Assembly (NCBI GenBank): GCA_002315195.1
Contig: DCGD01000042.1
Location: forward strand, 611 to 12,485
Direction of reading: 5' to 3'
DNA length: 11,875 bases
Origin: Prevotellaceae bacterium UBA1787
GTDB lineage: Bacteria; Bacteroidota; Bacteroidia; Bacteroidales; Bacteroidaceae
This document shows positions 6,158-11,875 of this stretch, one piece after another. Numbering within the stretch: the first letter of the stretch is position 1; the number at the start of each line of letters is the position of its first letter. A model generated the notes under the pieces. That model did not search any database. It was not told where the DNA came from and was given only the letters and a program-made list of their open reading frames with translations. Position numbers and translations under genes: made by a program.

Positions 6158-6904
6158 ATGTTGATTTACAAGTGGCTCGTTGCTTTTGGAAAATATTTGA
6201 TGCTACTGGGACGAACGTTTCAACGACCGGACAGGTTTAGAATGTTCTGCAGGCAGTATTATACGGAAATATGTCAACTGGGTGTCGACTCCATTGGTAT
6301 TGTTCTGCTTATTTCCTTTTTCATCGGTGCGGTAATCTGCATCCAAATAAAGATGAACATTCAGAGTGTCTGGATGCCGACCTGGGTATCCGGCTACACG
6401 ACACGCGAAATCATGCTGTTGGAGTTTTCCTCCAGCATCATGTGCTTGATCCTCTCAGGCAAGGTGGGTTCCAACATAGCTTCCGAACTGGGTACGATGC
6501 GTGTCACACAGCAGATTGACGCATTGGAAATAATGGGCGTCAATTCGGCGAACTACCTGATATTCCCCAAGATCCTCGCCATGCTGACAGTGATCCCGTC
6601 TTTGGTTACGTTCAGCACGGCTTCGGGCATCGTCGGCGCCTATGCCACAGCCTACATCGGGCACATCATCACGCCGGCCGACCTGACCGACGGACTGCAG
6701 CACGATTTCAGACAATGGTTCTTTTGGATGGGCGTGATAAAATCCTTTTTCTTCGCCTTCATCATTTCAAGTGTTTCCGCATATTTCGGCTACACCGTCA
6801 AGGGAGGGTCCGTCGAAGTTGGCAAGGCCAGCACCGACGCCGTCGTCACAAGCAGCGTACTCATCCTTTTTTCCGACATGTTTCTTACACAAATGCTTTC
6901 ATAA
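6158..6904 (+). CDS. mlaE: MlaE-family ABC transporter permease (phospholipid transport)
   Basis: A 248-residue inner-membrane permease of the MlaE/YrbE family. It has an N-terminal amphipathic start (LIYKWLVAFGKYLMLL), a membrane segment at about 44-62 (IGIVLLISFFIGAVICIQI), further hydrophobic segments near 88-102, 138-165 and 192-213, and one at the C-terminus. The conserved coupling region ELGTMRVTQQIDALEIMGV (110-128) and the GYTVKGGSVEVGKASTDAVV stretch (211-230) are diagnostic. In the Mla system the MlaE dimer with MlaF moves phospholipids between the inner and outer membranes and keeps the outer leaflet lipid-asymmetric. The ATPase starts 2 bases after the stop. The usual MCE partner (MlaD) is not next to it and must be elsewhere. 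Confidence 0.93.
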   Translation: MLIYKWLVAFGKYLMLLGRTFQRPDRFRMFCRQYYTEICQLGVDSIGIVLLISFFIGAVICIQIKMNIQSVWMPTWVSGYTTREIMLLEFSSSIMCLILSGKVGSNIASELGTMRVTQQIDALEIMGVNSANYLIFPKILAMLTVIPSLVTFSTASGIVGAYATAYIGHIITPADLTDGLQHDFRQWFFWMGVIKSFFFAFIISSVSAYFGYTVKGGSVEVGKASTDAVVTSSVLILFSDMFLTQMLS

Positions 6905-6906
6905 CC

Positions 6907-7671
6907 ATGATTGAGATCAAGAATATCAACAAGGAGTTTCCCGACAAGAAAGTGCTTTTCGACATCAACATCACATTCCGGGAAGGAATAACAAACTTAA
7001 TCATCGGCCAAAGTGGTTCCGGCAAGACGGTGTTGCTGAGTTGCATTGTGGGACTGCTTGAACCCACCCAGGGAGAGATACTGTATGATGGACGCAATTT
7101 CGTGAAAATGAACAAAAAGGAACGCGCCCTCATTCGCAGGGAAATGGGGATGTTGTTCCAAGGCGCCGCCCTGTTCGACTCCTTGACCGTTTTGCAAAAC
7201 GTGATGTTCCCATTGGACATGTTTTCAAATGACTCATACAAGGAGCGTGTTCGCAGGGCGCAACTTTGTCTTGACCGGGTCAATCTGTCGGACGCACAAA
7301 ACAAATTTCCGGAAGAACTGAGCGGAGGCATGCAGAAGCGCGCCGCCATTGCACGCGCCATTGCCATGCAGCCCAAATACCTGTTTTGTGACGAGCCGAA
7401 TTCGGGACTTGACCCCAAAACTTCGCTGGTCATTGACAACCTGATACACGAAATAACGGTCGAAAACAAAATAACCACCATTATCAATACCCATGACATG
7501 AACTCCGTGATGGGAATAGGTGAAAACATTCTGTTCATATACAAGGGACACAAGGAATGGCAAGGCTGCAGCCATGAAATCCTGACTTCCAACAACCAAA
7601 AGTTGAGCGATTTCATTTTCGCCTCCGATTACAGCAAGCAAATGAGAAAAGTAATGGAAAAAGAGGCATAG
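6907..7671 (+). CDS. mlaF: MlaF-family ABC transporter ATP-binding protein
   Basis: A 254-residue ATPase partner of the preceding permease. It has Walker A GQSGSGKT (34-41), Q-loop Q85 in MLFQGAALFDSLTV, the signature LSGGM (138-142), Walker B YLFCDEP with D162/E163, the D-loop GLDP and the switch histidine H196 in NTHDM. The phrase QGAALFDSLTVLQNV is characteristic of the MlaF/MKL group that powers MCE-type lipid transport. The start at 6907, 2 bases after the mlaE stop, is chosen because the family begins with MIEIKNI; a longer upstream extension of the same frame reads inside mlaE and has no family character. It is translated from the mlaE mRNA. Confidence 0.93.
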   Translation: MIEIKNINKEFPDKKVLFDINITFREGITNLIIGQSGSGKTVLLSCIVGLLEPTQGEILYDGRNFVKMNKKERALIRREMGMLFQGAALFDSLTVLQNVMFPLDMFSNDSYKERVRRAQLCLDRVNLSDAQNKFPEELSGGMQKRAAIARAIAMQPKYLFCDEPNSGLDPKTSLVIDNLIHEITVENKITTIINTHDMNSVMGIGENILFIYKGHKEWQGCSHEILTSNNQKLSDFIFASDYSKQMRKVMEKEA

Positions 7672-7680
7672 CACACGATT

Positions 7681-7709
7681 AACATCATTTTTACAACATC
7701 ATTTTTTAC
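7681..7709. repeat. Tandem 14/15-bp repeat before lptB
   Basis: AACATCATTTTTAC (7681-7694) is followed at once by AACATCATTTTTTAC (7695-7709), differing by one T. It sits in the 100-bp gap between mlaF and lptB. A near-promoter box TACGTTTT (7715-7722, one mismatch to TAnnTTTG) follows it, so lptB may have a weak promoter of its own. No terminator hairpin is seen after mlaF. Confidence 0.45.
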
Positions 7710-7772
7710 AATATTACGTTTTATGCTTCATTTTTCATTGTCGTTTTCAATGTAACATGTAGGATAACAAGA

Positions 7773-8612
7773 ATGACTTCCATGAAAGAACTAAATCAAA
7801 CAAACCATCAGGATACGGTCCATACACAAAACAAGGCATTGCCCACCGGGACGGAAGAACTTAGGAAGACGCTACGTACGGAACATCTCGTCAAACGGTA
7901 CGGCAAGAGAACGGTCGTGAACGATGTCAGCTTCTATGTTCAGCAAGGTGAAATCGTGGGACTCCTGGGACCGAACGGAGCAGGAAAGACGACTTCGTTC
8001 TACATGACAACCGGTCTCATCACCCCGAATGGAGGAAACATTTTCATCGGCGAGCAGGACATCACGAAATTCCCGGTTTACAAACGCGCAAGGCATGGCA
8101 TTGCCTATTTGGCGCAGGAGGCGTCGGTGTTCCGCAAGATGACGGTTGAGGACAACATCGCCTCCATTCTACAACTCACCAAAAAACCGTTGGAGTACCA
8201 AAAGGAAAAACTGGAAAGTCTCATCAAGGAGTTCCGACTTGAAAAAGTACGTCACAACCTGGGCGACAGACTTTCCGGCGGTGAGCGCAGACGCACGGAA
8301 ATTGCGCGCTGCCTTGCCATTGACCCAAAGTTCATCATGCTGGACGAACCGTTTGCCGGCGTCGACCCCATTGCGGTCGAAGACATCCAAAAGATTGTGT
8401 GGAAACTGAAAGACAAGAACATTGGCATTCTCATTACGGACCATAACGTCGAAGAAACGCTTTGCATCACCAACAGGGCATACCTGTTGTTTGAAGGGAG
8501 AATCCTGTTTCACGGCACACCGGAAGAACTGGCCGCGAACACCGTGGTACGAGACAAATACCTTACCAACAGTTTTGTACTTCGCAAAAAAGATTTCCAA
8601 AGCGCGAACTAA
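7773..8612 (+). CDS. lptB: LPS export ABC transporter ATP-binding protein LptB
   Basis: A 279-residue ABC ATPase that powers extraction of lipopolysaccharide from the inner membrane in the LptB2FGC complex. Motifs: Walker A GPNGAGKT (66-73), Q115 in [18 protein letters not shown] (the LptB-type Q-loop region), signature LSGGERRR (167-174), Walker [14 protein letters not shown] (D191/E192) and switch H224 in [10 protein letters not shown]. The core from about residue 35 matches the usual 240-residue LptB; the first 34 residues ([18 protein letters not shown]...) are an additional hydrophilic N-terminal extension. A second ATG lies at 7782. AGGATAACAAGA precedes the start. Its placement after mlaEF brings two outer-membrane lipid systems together; they are probably transcribed in the same direction but not tightly coupled. 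Confidence 0.95.
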   Translation: MTSMKELNQTNHQDTVHTQNKALPTGTEELRKTLRTEHLVKRYGKRTVVNDVSFYVQQGEIVGLLGPNGAGKTTSFYMTTGLITPNGGNIFIGEQDITKFPVYKRARHGIAYLAQEASVFRKMTVEDNIASILQLTKKPLEYQKEKLESLIKEFRLEKVRHNLGDRLSGGERRRTEIARCLAIDPKFIMLDEPFAGVDPIAVEDIQKIVWKLKDKNIGILITDHNVEETLCITNRAYLLFEGRILFHGTPEELAANTVVRDKYLTNSFVLRKKDFQSAN

Positions 8613-8760
8613 CCTTGGCTTTTGGCGTCGGCATTGGCATGACAAGTATATGGATGGCGAAAGAAGACTTTCAAGACACCTCACATAAAAGCCAATGACA
8701 ATGCCAACGAGAGACAAAGCCAAAACCAACAAGAACCAAAGTGTTAAAAAGTTTTTCGTT
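8613..8760. other. Intergenic region after lptB with overlapping inverted repeats
   Basis: No gene is supported. TTGGCTTTT (8615-8623) is complementary to AAAAGCCAA (8687-8695). CATTGGC (8632-8638) is complementary to GCCAATG (8691-8697), and GGCATTG (8630-8636) to CAATGCC (8699-8705). The first and third pairings cross, so only alternative folds, or a pseudoknot-like one, are possible. No U-tract follows, so a classical terminator is not evident, although the region lies where lptB transcription should end. Confidence 0.4.
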
Positions 8761-8784
8761 GGAAAATCATTTTAATTCATGAAA

Positions 8785-8817
8785 TTGTACTTATTTCTTA
8801 AAGAAATATTACCTTTG
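8785..8817 (+). promoter_or_regulatory. Promoter of the hypothetical-zapB-zapA-rny unit
   Basis: TTG at 8785-8787 and TACCTTTG at 8810-8817, with 22 bases between, fit the Bacteroidetes pattern with slightly long spacing. Transcription would start near 8824, giving a leader of about 80 bases before the ATG at 8903. No other promoter-like box is seen before rny, so the next four genes probably depend on it. Confidence 0.6.
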
Positions 8818-8844
8818 CATACATGTTTTGGTAGTTCAAAGTAA

Positions 8845-8859
8845 AATGTTCGGAACATT
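8845..8859. promoter_or_regulatory. Perfect 15-bp palindrome in the 5' leader
   Basis: AATGTTC (8845-8851), a central G, and GAACATT (8853-8859). It lies 28 bases after the -7 box and 43 bases before the first start codon, so it is in the leader just after the expected RNA start. With a one-base centre it cannot form a normal RNA hairpin of full length (a loop would need to open 3-4 bases), which favours a DNA-binding dimer site such as a repressor operator. Confidence 0.45.
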
Positions 8860-8902
8860 GCACGAAGAATTACAATAATTTATTAATATTCAAATAATTA
8901 AA

Positions 8903-9544
8903 ATGGGACTGTTATCAAAAATTTTCAACAAAAATAAGGATGGGCAGCAAGAAGAAAAAACCGGTGGCATGGAAGATTTCATGACACTCATCCGAGTATA
9001 TTACCAGGCCGCCCTGGCGGGAAAACTGGGAATAACCAATCTTGCCATGCTTCCAGACTTACGCGTCTTTAAACAAACGCTCCACGTGCCGACCGTAAAC
9101 AACAGACTGGGTATCGGTGAAAAGAACCGCTGCCGCAAGATGCTGACTGAAATTTATGGCATGAGCGATTCCTTCTTCAAGGAAATCGATGATAGCATCA
9201 AGAAGAACTGCCGTAATGTCCAGGACATGCAAAGTTACCTTTTCATGTTTCAAAATTTCAGCCAAGACATTATGACACTGCTCTCCAACACGCTGCAACT
9301 GAAACTGCGCATCCCCTCGATATTCAAGAAAGTTCTCTTCACGGTGGTGGAAAAAGGCGTGAACGACATTCTTAACAAGAACAACTGGAAAGACAGTGGA
9401 CAGCGCAAAATGGCATTTGACATCCGTACGCTTCAGAAACGCTTGACATACAGCGAGAACTGGATAACCGAATATGCTTTTCACATCGTATATTTGGCGA
9501 AAAAGGAACCCAAAAGAAAAGACCTTGAAGATAAGGCAAAATAA
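8903..9544 (+). CDS. Hypothetical protein, soluble and mainly helical
   Basis: A 213-residue protein whose family I do not recognise. It starts MGLLSKIFNKNK, a short basic amphipathic stretch that could touch the membrane, followed by an acidic linker (QQEEK). The body is predicted mostly alpha-helical with charged and aromatic residues (MEDFMTLIRVYYQAALAGKLG, SYLFMFQNFSQDIMTLLSNTLQLKLR). It ends in a lysine-rich tail (KKEPKRKDLEDKAK). There is no signal peptide, membrane segment or recognisable catalytic motif. It heads a transcription unit with a ZapB-like coiled-coil protein, ZapA and RNase Y, which suggests a role near division or the cytoplasmic membrane; this is inference from position only. 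Codon use matches the neighbours. Confidence 0.85.
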   Translation: MGLLSKIFNKNKDGQQEEKTGGMEDFMTLIRVYYQAALAGKLGITNLAMLPDLRVFKQTLHVPTVNNRLGIGEKNRCRKMLTEIYGMSDSFFKEIDDSIKKNCRNVQDMQSYLFMFQNFSQDIMTLLSNTLQLKLRIPSIFKKVLFTVVEKGVNDILNKNNWKDSGQRKMAFDIRTLQKRLTYSENWITEYAFHIVYLAKKEPKRKDLEDKAK

Positions 9545-9595
9545 TTCCATAGAACAAACGTCAGTCATGCAATACTTTCAACTGATACATGAATC

Positions 9596-9868
9596 ATGAT
9601 GGAAGGAAGAGAAAAGAGTCTGCAGCAATTGGTCGTAAAACTAAATACATTGCTTGAAAAACACAAAGCATTGAACCAAACCATCCTACAACTGAAACAG
9701 GAAAACCTGCACTTGAAAGAACAGAATGCACTCCTGCAACAGACGCTGTCGGAAGCAAGGGGCATGAAAGTCCTTGCCATATCCAATTCGGATATTAACA
9801 AGACTCGCAAACAAATTTCCCACATCATCCGGGAGATAGATGAATGTATTGCTTTGATAAGCGTGTAA
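9596..9868 (+). CDS. Small coiled-coil protein, ZapB-like
   Basis: A 90-residue protein. Residues about 8-55 form a long heptad-rich coiled coil (LQQLVVKLNTLLEKHKALNQ, LKQENLHLKEQNALLQQ), followed by a shorter helical C-terminus (DINKTRKQISHIIREIDECI). No signal peptide. It ends 13 bases before zapA. In proteobacteria ZapB is a small coiled-coil partner of ZapA at the FtsZ ring. Here the size, coiled coil and adjacency to zapA suggest an analogous partner; sequence homology to ZapB cannot be claimed from composition alone. ATG codons at 9596 and 9599 are both possible starts. Confidence 0.8.
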   Translation: MMEGREKSLQQLVVKLNTLLEKHKALNQTILQLKQENLHLKEQNALLQQTLSEARGMKVLAISNSDINKTRKQISHIIREIDECIALISV

Positions 9869-9881
9869 TTCGTTCCACGTC

Positions 9882-10169
9882 ATGCCCATCGACAGCCAAA
9901 AATTCTCAATCCAAATTACCGTTGGTTCTAAATCGTTTTCCATCGTGGTCAATCGGGAAGATGAATTCATCTACCGTGAAGCCGCAAGGATGATAAACCA
10001 AAAACTCCAGCAGTACAGCAATTCCTACCTGAACAAAGACAAGGAGGACTATTTGACCATGGTACTTTTGGACATAGCCGTCAAATTGGTAATTGAAAAA
10101 AACATGGACAGCCAACTTGAAGAAATGGCCAAGAAAATCGATGAGGCGCTTGACAATCCACAACAATAA
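9882..10169 (+). CDS. zapA: Cell division protein ZapA
   Basis: A 95-residue protein of the ZapA family, which cross-links FtsZ protofilaments at midcell. The N-terminal part (FSIQITVGSKSFSIVVNREDEFIYREAARMINQKL, about 8-42) matches the globular ZapA head, and the C-terminal part (about 50-90) is a helix for dimer and tetramer formation (YLTMVLLDIAVKLVIEKNMD, then LEEMAKKIDEAL). Length is normal for the family. The ATG at 9882 fits, with the coiled-coil gene 13 bases upstream and rny 47 bases downstream. Confidence 0.9.
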   Translation: MPIDSQKFSIQITVGSKSFSIVVNREDEFIYREAARMINQKLQQYSNSYLNKDKEDYLTMVLLDIAVKLVIEKNMDSQLEEMAKKIDEALDNPQQ

Positions 10170-10216
10170 TTCAAATTTAATAATTCATATTATTCAGCAT
10201 AAATCTTTATAAAAAC

Positions 10217-11752
10217 ATGATAACAAATATTATATTGACAATCATCGGTTTGGCCATAGGACTCGGCGCAGGGTACGGCATTTTCATGTATGTTTTGAAA
10301 GGCAAGTACAACACCATGATGGACCTTGCCGCAAAAGAGGCGGAAAATATCAAATCCAAAAAACTTTTGGAAGTCAAGGAGGAATTTCTCAACAAGAAAT
10401 CGGAATTGGAAAAGGAAGTCCAATCGCGCAACAGCAAACTGCTGCAGACGGAAAACAAACTCAAGCAGCGCGAAATGAGCCTCAATCAACGTCAGGAAGC
10501 CATAACCCGACGAAAGAACGAGCAGGACAAACTGCAAAGCAACCTTGAAGTTCAGCAACAGGCATTGGAACACAAACATGAGGAACTGGACGAATTGCAG
10601 CAGCAGGAACGAGAGAAACTCGAAACCATAAGCGGACTTTCGGCCGAAGAGGCCAAGGAACGCCTGATCGCTTCACTGAAAGACGAGGCCAAGACCAACG
10701 CACAAAGCTACATCAACGAAATCATGGACGACGCCAAGATGACCGCGAACAAGGAAGCCAAGAAAATCGTCATTCAAACCATACAGCGCGTGGCAACGGA
10801 AGCTGCCATAGAAAACAGCGTTACCGTCTTCCACATTGACAACGACGAGGTGAAAGGACGCATCATCGGACGTGAAGGACGAAACATACGCACCCTGGAA
10901 GCCGCAACCGGCGTGGAAATCATCGTGGACGATACGCCGGAGGCCATTGTCATCTCCGCTTTCGACCCCATTCGACGTGAAATTTGTCGCCTGGCATTGC
11001 ACCAACTCATCACGGACGGCAGAATACACCCCGCACGCATAGAGGAAATTGTCGCAAAGGTCAAGAAGCAAGTCGAGGAAGAAGTCATTGAAACGGGTAA
11101 GCGTACCGCCATAGACTTGGGCATTCACGGACTCCATCCTGAACTCATACGTATCATCGGCAAGATGAAATATCGCTCTTCATACGGCCAAAACCTTTTG
11201 CAACACGCACGCGAAACCGCAAACCTCAGCGCCATCATGGCTTCTGAACTCGGATTGAACCCCAAAAAGGCAAAGCGCGCGGGTCTTTTGCACGACATAG
11301 GCAAGGTGCCCGATGAAGAAACGGAATTGTCACACGCACTTTATGGAGCGAAACTCGCCGAGGAATACAAAGAAAAAGCGGACATCTGCAATGCCATTGG
11401 CGCACACCACGACGAAATGGAAATGGAAACTCTGCTCGCACCCATCGTCCAGGTGTGCGACGCCATCAGCGGAGCACGTCCAGGCGCACGACGTGAAATT
11501 GTTGAAGCCTACATAAAGCGTCTGAAAGACCTTGAAAACATTGCGATGAGCTACCCGGGCGTTACCAAAACCTATGCCATACAAGCCGGACGCGAACTGC
11601 GCGTCATCGTAGGGGCGGACAAAATCGACGACAACCAAACGGTGGAACTGAGCGCCGAAATCGCTAAGAAAATCCAAGATGAAATGACTTACCCGGGCCA
11701 GGTCAAGATTACCGTGATACGAGAAACAAGAGCTGTTAACTACGCAAAATAG
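10217..11752 (+). CDS. rny: Ribonuclease Y
   Basis: A 511-residue endoribonuclease of the RNase Y family, normal full length. Order: N-terminal membrane anchor (2-27, [23 protein letters not shown]), long coiled coil (about 35-165), KH RNA-binding domain with [12 protein letters not shown] (214-225), and an HD domain with [13 protein letters not shown] (H330), HDIGK (H359/D360) and GAHHDE (395-400) metal ligands, then the C-terminal region to NYAK. The enzyme starts mRNA decay at the cytoplasmic membrane in bacteria that lack RNase E or use both. The zapA-rny order is a feature I associate with Bacteroidetes. Start at ATG 10217 is fixed by the membrane anchor. Confidence 0.97.
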   Translation: MITNIILTIIGLAIGLGAGYGIFMYVLKGKYNTMMDLAAKEAENIKSKKLLEVKEEFLNKKSELEKEVQSRNSKLLQTENKLKQREMSLNQRQEAITRRKNEQDKLQSNLEVQQQALEHKHEELDELQQQEREKLETISGLSAEEAKERLIASLKDEAKTNAQSYINEIMDDAKMTANKEAKKIVIQTIQRVATEAAIENSVTVFHIDNDEVKGRIIGREGRNIRTLEAATGVEIIVDDTPEAIVISAFDPIRREICRLALHQLITDGRIHPARIEEIVAKVKKQVEEEVIETGKRTAIDLGIHGLHPELIRIIGKMKYRSSYGQNLLQHARETANLSAIMASELGLNPKKAKRAGLLHDIGKVPDEETELSHALYGAKLAEEYKEKADICNAIGAHHDEMEMETLLAPIVQVCDAISGARPGARREIVEAYIKRLKDLENIAMSYPGVTKTYAIQAGRELRVIVGADKIDDNQTVELSAEIAKKIQDEMTYPGQVKITVIRETRAVNYAK

Positions 11753-11758
11753 AAAAAT

Positions 11759-11875
11759 GTGAAACACAATCTTACATATAAAGTCCTCCCCATTGTACTG
11801 GCCACTTTCATGACCGGTACAATGGGGTTTGCTGATTCCTACAACTACGAAAGCAAACTCAAATACAACATCGAG
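11759..11875 (+). CDS. Exported protein of unknown function, N-terminus only
   Basis: From GTG at 11759, six bases after the rny stop and in the same frame, 39 codons are open to the window edge. They encode a Sec signal peptide: basic start (KHNLTYK), hydrophobic stretch (VLPIVLATFMTGTMG) and likely cleavage after GFA, then DSYNYESKLKYNIE. The mature start gives no family. An ATG at 11810 is in frame but would destroy the signal peptide, so GTG is preferred. A stem-loop covers the signal-peptide codons. The protein is probably co-transcribed with rny if that stem-loop does not terminate the RNA. Confidence 0.65.
   Translation, partial: MKHNLTYKVLPIVLATFMTGTMGFADSYNYESKLKYNIE
11788..11827 (+). 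terminator. Strong stem-loop over the signal-peptide codons; terminator or attenuator candidate
   Basis: CCCCATTGTAC (11788-11798) and GTACAATGGGG (11817-11827) are perfectly complementary over 11 bp. The stem extends inward by three more pairs (one T-G wobble, two G-C) to a loop of about 12 bases. Only TTT follows, so it is a weak intrinsic terminator at best. It lies 36 bases after the rny stop and inside the next gene, where it could slow or attenuate transcription or translation. Confidence 0.5.

Noticed and set aside
6715..6906. 64-residue N-terminal extension of the MlaF ATPase
   Set aside because: It overlaps mlaE in another frame and is rich in Arg, His and Phe as expected for a shadow reading; the family starts at MIEIKNI.

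Overview
The window looks like a chromosomal segment of a Bacteroidales bacterium, probably Prevotella-like. Several start regions carry the Bacteroidetes promoter signature (TAnnTTTG at -7). Ribosome-binding sites are AT-rich with no strong Shine-Dalgarno sequence. The gene families (exported GH29 fucosidase, DUF1848 protein, paired Mla/Lpt ATPases, ZapA next to RNase Y) are common in that order. The genus call is inference.

Left part (1-3060, minus strand): an exported alpha-L-fucosidase that runs off the left edge, and upstream of it a Tat-type lipoprotein of the N-acyl-D-amino-acid deacylase family. The 420 bp between them holds a good minus-strand promoter followed by a nested set of stems ending near a short U-tract. 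This is a candidate small structured RNA or a long leader of the fucosidase.

Middle part (3060-6150, plus strand): a divergent promoter region with two inverted repeats, then a DUF1848 protein with a C-terminal cysteine cluster, a 39-codon mini-ORF that overlaps both neighbours, and a complete two-TRD type I specificity subunit (HsdS). No hsdM or hsdR is visible. The HsdS carries four tandem ELQA repeats in its central spacer and a C8 tract. The roughly 550 bp after it is AT-rich and contains no convincing gene, but has a 20-bp repeat cluster just upstream of the next promoter.

Right part (6150-11875, plus strand): core envelope and cell-division genes. A MlaE-like permease and MlaF-like ATPase are followed by LptB, then by a transcription unit with its own promoter: a conserved-looking hypothetical protein, a ZapB-like coiled-coil protein, ZapA, RNase Y, and the first 39 codons of an exported protein. 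A 14-bp stem-loop lies inside the signal-peptide codons of this last gene.

How the genes fit together: the right part is ordinary housekeeping (lipid transport to and asymmetry of the outer membrane, FtsZ-ring assembly, membrane-anchored RNA decay). The middle part is an accessory island-like insertion between conserved blocks. The left part is extracytoplasmic hydrolases for glycan and amino-acid derivative scavenging. I found no CRISPR array, tRNA, rRNA or insertion sequence.
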